A DNA stretch of 64,000 nucleotides from the NCBI RefSeq assembly GCF_013114595.1, contig NZ_VTXE01000006.1, forward strand, positions 101,547 to 165,546, in the 5' to 3' direction. Below are positions 47,841-54,562 of this stretch, in pieces. Within the stretch, counting starts at the first letter, position 1, and every line of letters begins with the position of its first letter. The notes below the pieces were generated by a model. That model made no database searches and had not been told where the DNA came from. It worked only from the letters and a program-made list of their open reading frames with translations. Made by a program: the position numbers and the translations under genes. Source of the DNA: Vibrio sp. 99-8-1. GTDB taxonomy: Bacteria; Pseudomonadota; Gammaproteobacteria; Enterobacterales; Vibrionaceae.

Positions 47841-48397
47841 TATTCCCAAGGCTCCACTGTAATGTCAGGCCAGCGCTTACAATAGCCACTGACCATTTGG
47901 TCGTAGCTTTCGCGTGTCATTGCAATGGGGTTTGGCTTTACCCTTTTATTAAATGCATCAGATAACCCATAAGGCGAGTAAATACGCATTGTACCGTTTG
48001 AACCTAGCCTAAACCCGATTGCAAATGCAGACAACCAAGAATCAATGCCCTGCTCTACTTTTATATAAGCTGGTATAGTTTGACCAAATCTATAGAGATA
48101 CCATTCATGAACACGTGCTTGATTTACCACATCAATGGGGACTTCATGCTTTACGATACTGTTAATTCGGCTGCTGTAGCTTTCTTCATTAGATGTACTA
48201 GCGGTATCGAAGTAAACAATATCGAAGTCCTTAATGCTATTGAGTGGTCTTTCACCTGATAATGAGTTCCAAATCAGTTGTGTAATTGCACCACCAGCAA
48301 TGAAATAGTCAGGCAAGCCAACTTTAATGCATGCTTGAGCAGTTTCCATTAGCTCAGGTGTATTTCTGATTAACCTTTCTAGTTGATCTTCTAACAT
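47840..48397 (-). CDS. Nucleotidyltransferase family protein (DUF925-like)
   Basis: This 185-residue protein has a nucleotidyltransferase-like fold: YFIAGGAITQLIWNSL (glycine-rich helix) then IKDFDIVYFD, giving the D-x-D metal pair, followed by KHEVPIDVVNQARVHEWY. This order fits the DUF925 group of minimal nucleotidyltransferases. The target is unknown. It is the last gene of the cassette-like cluster, with only 51 bases to the GNAT gene, and attC-like sequence on both sides. Confidence 0.78.
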   Translation of the reverse strand: MLEDQLERLIRNTPELMETAQACIKVGLPDYFIAGGAITQLIWNSLSGERPLNSIKDFDIVYFDTASTSNEESYSSRINSIVKHEVPIDVVNQARVHEWYLYRFGQTIPAYIKVEQGIDSWLSAFAIGFRLGSNGTMRIYSPYGLSDAFNKRVKPNPIAMTRESYDQMVSGYCKRWPDITVEPWE

Positions 48398-48404
48398 GTT
48401 CCCC

Positions 48405-48455
48405 TGCCAACTTACTCTAAGGGTTGTGAATTACTCTTAAATGCTTTTTTATACG
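48405..48455 (-). repeat. attC-like 5' half after GNAT gene
   Basis: On the minus strand, GTATAAAAAAGCATTTAAGAG continues into TAATTCACAAC. This closely resembles the first half of Vibrio attC sites (TATAAC, GCATTTAAGAG, ATTCGCAAC). It overlaps the GNAT stop codon, as expected for a cassette. The 3' half is not clear. Confidence 0.5.
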
Positions 48456-48919
48456 AATTTTTCCGTCAGTTCCCTCGTCATGAAGTAACTGTGTGGATCA
48501 ACTTCATAGTCAGCGAACGGTTCACAATATGTAAACCCAAACTTCTCATAAAGGCTCCTCGCTGGTTGGAAAAATTCTTGAGTGCCTGTTTCTAAACTAA
48601 CTTTCTGACAACCATGATCGATGGCTGCATTCAAAGCGTGAGTTAGAAGTTTTGTTGCGACACCAGACTTGCGAGAGGCACTAGATGTTCTCATTGATTT
48701 CAATTCAATATGAACGGGGGTTAGTTGCTTCATGGCGAGACAACCTTGTAATTCTCCACTAAGCCAGCCGCTGAAAAATATAATTTCTGGTGATTTCAGT
48801 GCATTAACGTCTAGAGCATGAACACTTTCTGGAGGCGAAGTGGCATACATATCTGCTAGGTGCTCTTCAAGGAGCTTAATGACCTCACCACCCGATAAGT
48901 CGTCTATTTTGATTTCCAT
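48449..48919 (-). CDS. GNAT acetyltransferase (cassette-type)
   Basis: This 156-residue acetyltransferase has HIELKSMRTSSASRKSGVATKLLTHAL as motif A and ends with the usual SLYEKFGFTYCEPFADY segment. GNAT genes are common cargo of Vibrio integron cassettes. GGAAAG precedes the ATG. The frame overlaps the short upstream ORF by 35 bases. The stop codon lies inside an attC-like sequence. The substrate cannot be predicted. Confidence 0.85.
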   Translation of the reverse strand: MEIKIDDLSGGEVIKLLEEHLADMYATSPPESVHALDVNALKSPEIIFFSGWLSGELQGCLAMKQLTPVHIELKSMRTSSASRKSGVATKLLTHALNAAIDHGCQKVSLETGTQEFFQPARSLYEKFGFTYCEPFADYEVDPHSYFMTRELTEKFV

Positions 48920-49091
48920 ATTCCGAACTTTCCTTATTCGTATAACTCCGCATTAAATGGTGAGCGTTAGCGAGTCCAACCCACGTATTTTGTGGGTAAT
49001 TTTTAATTGCCTTATTATGCATTTTACTAAATTTCTCAATGAGCTGTTTCGCTACAACTAAATCATCTTCTTTTTTTTTGAAAAGATTCAT
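48885..49091 (-). CDS. Short hypothetical ORF (68 aa)
   Basis: This 68-residue frame begins MNLFKKKEDDLVVAKQLIEKF and includes YPQNTWVGLANAHHLMRSY. Its 3' part runs through attC-like sequence and ends inside the GNAT gene, so the natural C-terminus may have been replaced. The ribosome-binding site is weak. I do not recognise a family. It may be a genuine small protein or a truncated one. Confidence 0.45.
   Translation of the reverse strand: MNLFKKKEDDLVVAKQLIEKFSKMHNKAIKNYPQNTWVGLANAHHLMRSYTNKESSEYGNQNRRLIGW
48939..49020 (-). repeat. Possible attC site upstream of GNAT gene
   Basis: On the minus strand the 3' end CATTTAATGCGGAGTTATAC resembles the ends of Vibrio attC sites (CTTAATGCGGGCGTTAT). 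The 5' part CATAATAAGGCAATTAAAAA is roughly complementary, with a central CCCAC/GTGGG hairpin. It lies within the 68-residue ORF. Confidence 0.4.
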
Positions 49092-49190
49092 ATAAGAAAC
49101 TATAGATCTCCTTAAATTCTTCTCTATCAAAAATATCGGCGATACCACGAATAAACAACTCCAATTGTTAGCAGTTATTAAAGCTTTCTG

Positions 49191-49784
49191 TTATGGCTCA
49201 GATACACCATACTTGCTAGCCCAAGATTTAATACGCGACTTCGCCAAAGGCTTTTCCTTTAGCGCAAGTTCAAAGTAAAATCTTGATTAGGAGGTGTCTC
49301 CTAAGTACAGCGAAATTACAGCTGCAAGTAATGAGTTTTGACTTTCACTAGCCGACGTTTTCACATTGACCAAATCGGACATTTTGTCTAACCATGGTAA
49401 ACAATACTGACGCACCTTATTTGCTACATCCGCACCGACTATACTCAACTCTGAATGAGAATCGACTTCCCACCAAATATCTCTTTGTTCGCTAGTGAGA
49501 AAACCAATACGTTCATGCAATGTGCAGTTATATTCTTTCGGTAACCCCGTTATACTCGGGGCTTCTGCCAGTTTTGCAATCTCTGGATAATAGACACCAA
49601 TGTTAAGAGTAAACCGTCCTGATTGACCACTGTTCCATTGACTGGCTTGTACATTTATGACTTCAATCCGATTGTCGTACTCTTTATAGAAATTACGCCC
49701 TTTCTTTTTAAATCCTAATTTCTTTAAGAAAGGTACAAGTTCAATTTTTAATACAGTATCAATTACTTTTGATATTTCGCTCAT
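49191..49784 (-). pseudogene. DUF4304-like gene interrupted by a nonsense codon
   Basis: The reading frame from ATG 49784 encodes a DUF4304-type protein (LVPFLKKLGFKKKGRNFYKE, then QASQWNSGQSGRFTLNIGVYYPEI, RDIWWEVD). It stops at TAA (49287-49289) after SLYLGDTS. Past that codon the same frame stays open for 31 codons and reads FYFELALKEKPLAKSRIKSW, then a TAA at 49191. These residues look like the normal conserved end of the family. One point mutation therefore probably truncated a ~197-residue protein to 165. Function may be lost or partial. Confidence 0.75.
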
Positions 49785-49804
49785 TCAGAAGATTTCCCTT
49801 GAGT

Positions 49805-49913
49805 CATAACGTCGCCAACGCTGCCCCAACCTAAATCATAGTGCTATAAACACTTAAGCTGGAGTAAAACCATAAATACCAAGCGTTGCGAACCTCTCTA
49901 GATGCTTGTTATG
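49805..49913 (-). repeat. Integron attC-like site (most complete)
   Basis: On the minus strand it begins CATAACAAGCATCTAGAGAG and continues into TTCGCAACGCTTGG. It ends AGCGTTGGCGACGTTATG. CATAAC pairs with GTTATG at the ends and CAACGCT with AGCGTTG inside. The order, the 109-bp length and the position immediately after a stop codon match Vibrio-type attC sites as I remember them. Confidence 0.65.
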
Positions 49914-50203
49914 TTCTCTGACTCATGAATATGCCTGAGCCCTTCTTTGCGCAGGTAATAGGCTAATACGAAAGAAATAGCCAACAAACTCAAAAATATC
50001 ACATAAGTAGCAAAACTCATCGAACCTATGAACTCAAGAAAGCTCAATGAAATTTTGTCCTTTTCTACAGTAACTTTTGCTATAAAGCTTAAAGGTACGA
50101 TTGTGAGTAGAAGTATCAGCCCTTTATAAATTGATACCCCAATATCAACTAATGTTTTTCCAAATACCTCTCGTGCTTTAGGGTTGTAATCATCAGCTTT
50201 CAA
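49898..50203 (-). CDS. Small membrane protein, hypothetical (cassette-type)
   Basis: This 101-residue protein has two hydrophobic helices (about 28-45 and 62-82: LILLLTIVPLSFIAK, FATYVIFLSLLAISFVLAYYL) and charged ends. It starts at TTG, decided by a perfect AGGAGG five bases upstream (50209-50214). Its 3' end overlaps the best attC-like site. I do not recognise a family. It is the first gene of the cassette-like run. Confidence 0.7.
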   Translation of the reverse strand: MKADDYNPKAREVFGKTLVDIGVSIYKGLILLLTIVPLSFIAKVTVEKDKISLSFLEFIGSMSFATYVIFLSLLAISFVLAYYLRKEGLRHIHESENITSI

Positions 50204-50214
50204 ACGCGCCTCCT

Positions 50215-50681
50215 AGTTTCAATTACCAAGAACATAACCATTCTTATACGATAAAATGCCCAACTAACACATTTCTAAATCGTCACATATTAATCTGATT
50301 TAATATAACCTATCACAAAAATATATATAAAACATTGAGATAGTCATTTATTGATTTGAAGGTGGTCGAAAAAAGAGACCGTCGTTTTAGAAACTGGACA
50401 TTAACCTTGTTTTGTCTAAGCCCGAAGGTTGAAACATTCGTTTAATGAGTTGAAAAGTTTACATATTTGCATTGCTCATGACCCATCGAATCCTGCTAAT
50501 TTTTTGAGTAGCAGTAAACCAATCACCCTTACTGAATCGAAAAAGAACAGACATAATTGGATACAATTTAAACTTTGCTTTACCTCGATAAAATATTGAT
50601 AAAACGATTATTTATAGCCAACTAAATATAGCCTTTGCTACGAACCCCCTCAAATCATTTACTCTATAAAGGCTTAATAAA
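50215..50681. other. AT-rich intergenic stretch
   Basis: This ~470-base gap separates the cassette cluster from the lipoprotein gene. A 6-bp stem (CTGCTA/TAGCAG near 50493-50514) is the only structure I can point to. No ORF with a ribosome-binding site, no repeat and no known RNA was seen. It must contain the promoters of the divergent flanking genes. Confidence 0.4.
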
Positions 50682-51278
50682 ATGAACAACAAACTAAAAG
50701 TATTTATTACTCTACTCACTCTTTTTTCCATTTCAGCATGTACGTCAAGTAACTCTTACATTAAACCTATCAATGGTCAGACATTGCAGGGAAACGAGAA
50801 AATTTCGTTTAAAGGTACAAGCTTTTACTTAGTTAACGGTGGCGATGGAAAAATGCAAACTTATACCTCTTTAGGTGCATCAGATGAGCCTGCTGAAGGC
50901 AGTGGTGAAGCGGCCCTTATCATTGCCAACGAGGCTCTTTCTGGTTTTACTGATCGCATGATAGTGGAGAATCAAGAATTAACAGAGGCACAAGCATTAG
51001 AAAATGCCGTAATCAACAAAAGTGATTATCTGATTTACTCACGTGTAGAGAAATGGACCGATCCTATTGGCATTAATTGCCAGAAATATTATGCGGATGA
51101 AGCTTCTGTATTGTTATCTTTATACTCGGTAAGCAACAAAAAACTCATCAACACTTCTCGTCTGGCCGATAAAAGTTGCCCCGCTAAGTTGAACGGTGTT
51201 CCTCTATCAACAGGTTCACCAGAAGGACAATATAGAGACCTGATTTTACAATGGATACAGACTAATTTTAATAAGTAG
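50682..51278 (+). CDS. Lipoprotein, DUF4823-like
   Basis: This 198-residue secreted lipoprotein has a signal peptide ending in the lipobox LFSISAC, so cysteine 20 should be lipidated. The mature part starts TSSNSYIKPINGQTLQGNEKISFKG and contains SDYLIYSRVEKWTD, which resembles the DUF4823 family as I remember it. The domain is typically periplasmic and of unknown function. It stands alone on the plus strand. The ATG follows AAAGGC upstream. Confidence 0.8.
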   Translation: MNNKLKVFITLLTLFSISACTSSNSYIKPINGQTLQGNEKISFKGTSFYLVNGGDGKMQTYTSLGASDEPAEGSGEAALIIANEALSGFTDRMIVENQELTEAQALENAVINKSDYLIYSRVEKWTDPIGINCQKYYADEASVLLSLYSVSNKKLINTSRLADKSCPAKLNGVPLSTGSPEGQYRDLILQWIQTNFNK

Positions 51279-51451
51279 CCCCTTCCATCACATCACCTGT
51301 AATTCATAAACAACAAAGTTTGTAGCAGTGCCCGTTCGAGGTACGCTGCAAACGTGGTCAACTTTTCTTTTTTGATGCGAAAACACTCAACCTATCGCAA
51401 ACCATCAGTCAGTTATTGACATAGAAACTCAATAAAACATATGCTTAGCCC

Positions 51452-51534
51452 ACACTGGCAAAATCCAGTGTCAGGATTGGAACCCTGTATTATAACCACC
51501 GGCATGTAAATGCCAGCTTTTTGCTGGATTTTTT
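51452..51534 (+). ncRNA. Short transcript segment with first target-site copy and terminator
   Basis: A 7-bp hairpin (ACACTGG/CCAGTGT, 51452-51471) precedes TTGGAAC (51477-51483) and ACCACCG (51495-51501). Then comes ATGTAA (start plus stop, 51504-51509) and a CCAGC-TTTTT-GCTGG terminator with ATTTTTT (51513-51534). The two heptamers are complementary to the C4-like RNA just downstream. It could be an upstream target or decoy. This is inference from complementarity. Confidence 0.4.
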
Positions 51535-51599
51535 ATGTGCGGCTTTGGCACACCTATATAAAGTAAAATTGGCTATTTTTAAGGCTATAGACTGAATTA

Positions 51600-51674
51600 T
51601 GGTGAGCTGGACAGGGCAGCCTTCGGGTTGGCCGTCACGGTGGTGCGGTAGTTCCAACCTTGTTCAGTTCACCA
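51600..51674 (+). ncRNA. C4-like antisense RNA
   Basis: This 75-base segment folds as a three-way junction: an outer stem TGGTGAGCTG/CAGTTCACCA (with one G-U), a UUCG-capped hairpin (51614-51633) and a segment holding CGGTGGT (51638-51644) and GTTCCAA (51651-51657). This order matches the C4 antisense RNA of P1-like phages as I remember it. In the phage, C4 pairs with two target patches around the ribosome-binding site of a leader ORF. Here TTGGAAC at 51683-51689 and ACCACCG at 51718-51724 are complementary in the right antiparallel order. Confidence 0.6.
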
Positions 51675-51682
51675 CCCTAAGA

Positions 51683-51727
51683 TTGGAACCTTTTGTGGTG
51701 ATAAGACTAAATTTACAACCACCGGAG
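51683..51727 (+). promoter_or_regulatory. C4-like target site over a ribosome-binding site
   Basis: TTGGAAC (51683-51689) and ACCACCG (51718-51724) are complementary to the RNA encoded at 51651-51657 and 51638-51644. The second patch runs into the Shine-Dalgarno GGAG at 51724-51727, so pairing should hide the ribosome-binding site of the 48-codon ORF. Confidence 0.55.
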
Positions 51728-51733
51728 ATCACC

Positions 51734-51880
51734 ATGACCCATCAAAACGAACCTGATTTCTACCTTCAAGTTGAAGACTTTATCCTAAACGCAAACAGCG
51801 ATAACAGCGCAATTGATAACGAAATACGTGTTTTTCTGCTGACGTTGCTAAACCAGTTTAAACATCAAGATAAAGAATAA
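51734..51880 (+). CDS. 48-residue protein downstream of C4-like RNA
   Basis: This short acidic protein begins MTHQNEPDFYLQVEDFILNA and ends LLTLLNQFKHQDKE. GGAGA lies seven bases before the ATG, and that ribosome-binding site overlaps the C4-like target. The frame is open upstream to 51599, but that start has no ribosome-binding site. In P1-like phages the equivalent ORF controls an antirepressor gene. Here no antirepressor follows: the next gene is the opposite-strand BCCT transporter. The function is unknown. Confidence 0.68.
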   Translation: MTHQNEPDFYLQVEDFILNANSDNSAIDNEIRVFLLTLLNQFKHQDKE

Positions 51881-51890
51881 CCGATAGAAG

Positions 51891-51914
51891 AAAGGCATCA
51901 TTTGAGGTGCCTTT
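51891..51914 (+). terminator. Hairpin after the 48-residue ORF
   Basis: AAAGGCA and TGCCTTT pair around a 10-base loop, eleven bases after the stop codon. The 3' flank GCTGATC is not T-rich, so termination would be weak. Confidence 0.45.
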
Positions 51915-51951
51915 GCTGATCAAAGTTATCTTTTCTTGTGGTGTCAATCCG

Positions 51952-51999
51952 CTCTTGTTCTCTTGTTCTCTTGTTCTCTTGTTCTCTTGTTCTCTTGTT
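51952..51999. repeat. Six perfect tandem copies of CTCTTGTT
   Basis: The 8-base unit CTCTTGTT is repeated exactly six times (48 bases) with no interruption. It lies between the 48-residue ORF and the BCCT terminator. Such octamer tracts can change length by slippage, but no gene is read through this one. Confidence 0.97.
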
Positions 52000-52086
52000 A
52001 GCTGATGCTTGTTAATTAGCTCGTTTTCGTCAAATAACGACTACGCTAACTTATCGAGATAAACGTCAATTTACTCCCCTGATAAA

Positions 52087-52119
52087 CAAAAAAAGACCGA
52101 ATGTTTACACACTCGGCCT
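52087..52119 (-). terminator. Intrinsic terminator of BCCT gene
   Basis: On the minus strand, GGCCGAGTG pairs with CATTCGGTC (two G-U pairs) and is followed by seven Ts. Confidence 0.82.
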
Positions 52120-52139
52120 TGATTAAATTAAGTATTTAA

Positions 52140-53711
52140 TTACTTATTCTCAGTTCGTAAACCCAGCAATAAGCTGACACACATCGCCAATAAGATAAAG
52201 GTAAATGGTAGTGCTGTCGAGATTGAACCTGCTTGAAGTGCTTGTATTGCTTCAGTTCCACCGATCCAGAGTAATACGGCTGCAACAGCACCTTCTAGGA
52301 ACGCCCAGAAGATTCGTTGCGTAACCGGGGCATCAACTTTACCACCAGAGGTGATACTATCAATAACCAGAGAACCGGAATCCGATGAAGTAATAAAGAA
52401 TACCAGAACCAACACAATCGCAATTACAGATAAAGCGGTACCGAAAGGAATGGCTTCAAACATTTCGAACATCGCCAGTGGTACTTCCGTTAATCCATTT
52501 TGCCCTAGTGTTCCAACACCATTAATAACTTGATCAATCGCTAGTCCGCCAAATACAGACATCCAAATTAGTGTCACTACTGTAGGAACAATCAGTACCG
52601 CAGTAATGAACTCTCTAATTGTACGACCTCTTGATACGCGAGCGATGAACATGCCAACGAATGGGGACCATGAAATCCACCATGCCCAATAGAATACAGT
52701 CCAACCTTGGAACCAAGCCGTATCGTCACGACCAACAGGGTTACTTAATGGGATAATGTTTTCTACATAAGCCATAAATGTCGTCGGTATAGAACCAAAC
52801 GTGACCGCGAAACCAATCAAGGCAACCAACAATAACAGCAAGAAAGCAACCAGCATGTTGATATTACTGATGACTTTAACACCGCCGTCGATGCCTCTCA
52901 TCACAGACACTATTGCAAGTAGAGTCACGATGGCAATCACCACAATTTGCAGCCCTAGACCGCCTTCTGTTCCAAATACATGGTTGATGCCACTAGCTGC
53001 TTGCTGTGCTCCTAGCCCTAATGACGTCGCAAGACCAAATAGAGTGGCCAGTACCGCTAGAATATCAACGATATGTCCTGCCCAACCCCATGCTCTATCC
53101 CCAAGAAGTGGGTAGAATATGGAGCGCATAGAGAGCGGTAACCCTTTGTTATAGGTAAAGAATGCTAACGATAGCGCGACAACACCGTAGATTGCCCAAG
53201 GGTGTAGACCCCAGTGGAACATAGTCGCACCTAACGCCAGTTTTGCCGCTTCTGGTGAGTTTGCTTCAACATTAAGTGGTGTTTCGTACCACCCTGTAAA
53301 GTAAGCAATAGGTTCTGCAACACTCCAGAACATTAAGCCAATGCCCATCCCGGCAGCGAATAGCATCGCAATCCAAGATAAGAACGAGTAATCGGCTTCG
53401 GCTTCTTCGCCACCCAAACGGATTTTACCGTAAGGTGATATGATCAAACCTAAACAGAAAATAACAAAAATATTTGCTGACCATATAAAGAAACTATCAA
53501 ATGAGCCAATTATCTGCCATTTAACGCCATCTAATACCGATTTTGCGGTTTCTGCATCACTAATTAAAGATGCCACAATAAACAGAACAATTAAGCCGGC
53601 ACTAATACCAAATACAGGGTTGTGTACATCAAAACCCCACTTCTGAACGTTGTCTTGTCCTATTGTATAGTCCGTACTATCAATACTGTATTTATCAATT
53701 CCCTTAGTCAA
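52140..53711 (-). CDS. BCCT family betaine/carnitine/choline transporter
   Basis: This 523-residue Na+- or H+-coupled transporter of the BCCT family imports compatible solutes such as glycine betaine. Twelve hydrophobic helices are visible. The conserved stretches GMGIGLMFWSVAEPIAYF and VFYWAWWISWSPFVGMFIARVSRGRT are diagnostic, with the tryptophan-rich substrate box intact. C-terminal length is short, without a long regulatory tail. The start is TTG with GGTGGA just upstream. It fits an osmotic-stress role in a marine bacterium, though the substrate is not certain. Confidence 0.93.
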   Translation of the reverse strand: MTKGIDKYSIDSTDYTIGQDNVQKWGFDVHNPVFGISAGLIVLFIVASLISDAETAKSVLDGVKWQIIGSFDSFFIWSANIFVIFCLGLIISPYGKIRLGGEEAEADYSFLSWIAMLFAAGMGIGLMFWSVAEPIAYFTGWYETPLNVEANSPEAAKLALGATMFHWGLHPWAIYGVVALSLAFFTYNKGLPLSMRSIFYPLLGDRAWGWAGHIVDILAVLATLFGLATSLGLGAQQAASGINHVFGTEGGLGLQIVVIAIVTLLAIVSVMRGIDGGVKVISNINMLVAFLLLLLVALIGFAVTFGSIPTTFMAYVENIIPLSNPVGRDDTAWFQGWTVFYWAWWISWSPFVGMFIARVSRGRTIREFITAVLIVPTVVTLIWMSVFGGLAIDQVINGVGTLGQNGLTEVPLAMFEMFEAIPFGTALSVIAIVLVLVFFITSSDSGSLVIDSITSGGKVDAPVTQRIFWAFLEGAVAAVLLWIGGTEAIQALQAGSISTALPFTFILLAMCVSLLLGLRTENK

Positions 53712-53923
53712 AAATCCACCTTAACTTTCCGTTGTATTAATCTCAGCCAAAAAGGTAATTTTCTTTCAATTTAAGCAACGGTAACCCCAAATCTCACAAC
53801 CATTTTGGCAAAGCCAGTTAAAATTATAGCAGTTATGAAAGTTAATTTCAGTTTTAAAGGTATTACTGTGACAATCGCGCAGCCAGCACTAACAAAATTA
53901 GTACAAAACACTAAGAAACCAAT

Positions 53924-54562
53924 CTAATTTAGCATGCCTTTTTCTAGCGCATACTTTGCCAGCTCTGCGGTTGTATGAATATCAAGTTTATGTTTAATGT
54001 TTTGTCTATGGGTTTCTACCGTTCGATAGCTAATGTTTAATAATGAGGCGATCTTTTTGCTGCTGTGACCCTGTGACACCAATTTGAGCACAGACTCTTC
54101 CCGACGGCTTAGTGGGTTTACCTTCTTCGCGGATGGCGTTACCTGCTCGGTAAAGAGCGTTTGTGTGGTACTTTCACAAAAATAGGTAGAGCCTAAGTTC
54201 ACTGTTTTGATCGCCTGAACCATTTTCTCGGCTGAAATCTCTTTGAGCATGTATCCCACCGCGCCAGATTGCATCACATTCATGATGTACTCTCGGTTGT
54301 CATGCATGGTTAGCATCAGCACTTTGACATGAGGAAACTCTTCTTTTATCAGCTCTGTCGCCTCTATACCATTCATTATCGGCATGCTTATATCCATAAG
54401 AACCACGTCGGGTTGGTGCTGTTTGACACTGTCAATGGCGGCTAAACCATTGCTAGCCGTGCCTACAACGTCTATTTCGCTTTCAGATTCTAGCCTTGCA
54501 ATAAATCCTTCCAGTACAACTTGATGATCATCCACTATGATGACCTTTATCGGTTTTTCCAT
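53924..54562 (-). CDS. NarL/FixJ-type response regulator
   Basis: This 212-residue regulator has a receiver domain (IKVIIVDDHQVVLEGF, phosphorylation site in VVLMDISMPIMNG, LMLTMHDN) and a C-terminal LuxR-type helix-turn-helix (LSRREESVLKLVSQGHSSKKIA then SYRTVETHRQNIKHKLDI). It overlaps the kinase gene by 16 bases, so both are made together. The TRAP operon (dctPQM) lies just upstream, so it may control uptake genes, which is inference. Confidence 0.93.
   Translation of the reverse strand: MEKPIKVIIVDDHQVVLEGFIARLESESEIDVVGTASNGLAAIDSVKQHQPDVVLMDISMPIMNGIEATELIKEEFPHVKVLMLTMHDNREYIMNVMQSGAVGYMLKEISAEKMVQAIKTVNLGSTYFCESTTQTLFTEQVTPSAKKVNPLSRREESVLKLVSQGHSSKKIASLLNISYRTVETHRQNIKHKLDIHTTAELAKYALEKGMLN

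Larger units (their letters stand above)
47805..50214 (-). mobile_element. Relic integron gene-cassette cluster
   Basis: Five short minus-strand genes of unrelated kinds (nucleotidyltransferase, GNAT, 68-residue ORF, broken DUF4304 gene, small membrane protein) are separated by sequences resembling the attC sites of Vibrio chromosomal integrons. The best is at 49805-49913. The others are partial. In all cases attC-like sequence directly follows a stop codon, in the same direction as the genes, as in cassette arrays. No integrase gene or attI site is in the window. The attC resemblance is judged from memory of Vibrio sites. Confidence 0.6.

Noticed and set aside
50215..50681. Further attC site upstream of the 101-residue gene
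   Set aside because: GTTAGTTGGGC on the minus strand near 50260 is weakly similar, but no complementary half could be found.
51952..51999. Possible CRISPR repeats
   Set aside because: The copies are 8 bases long and directly adjacent with no spacers, so this is a simple tandem repeat.
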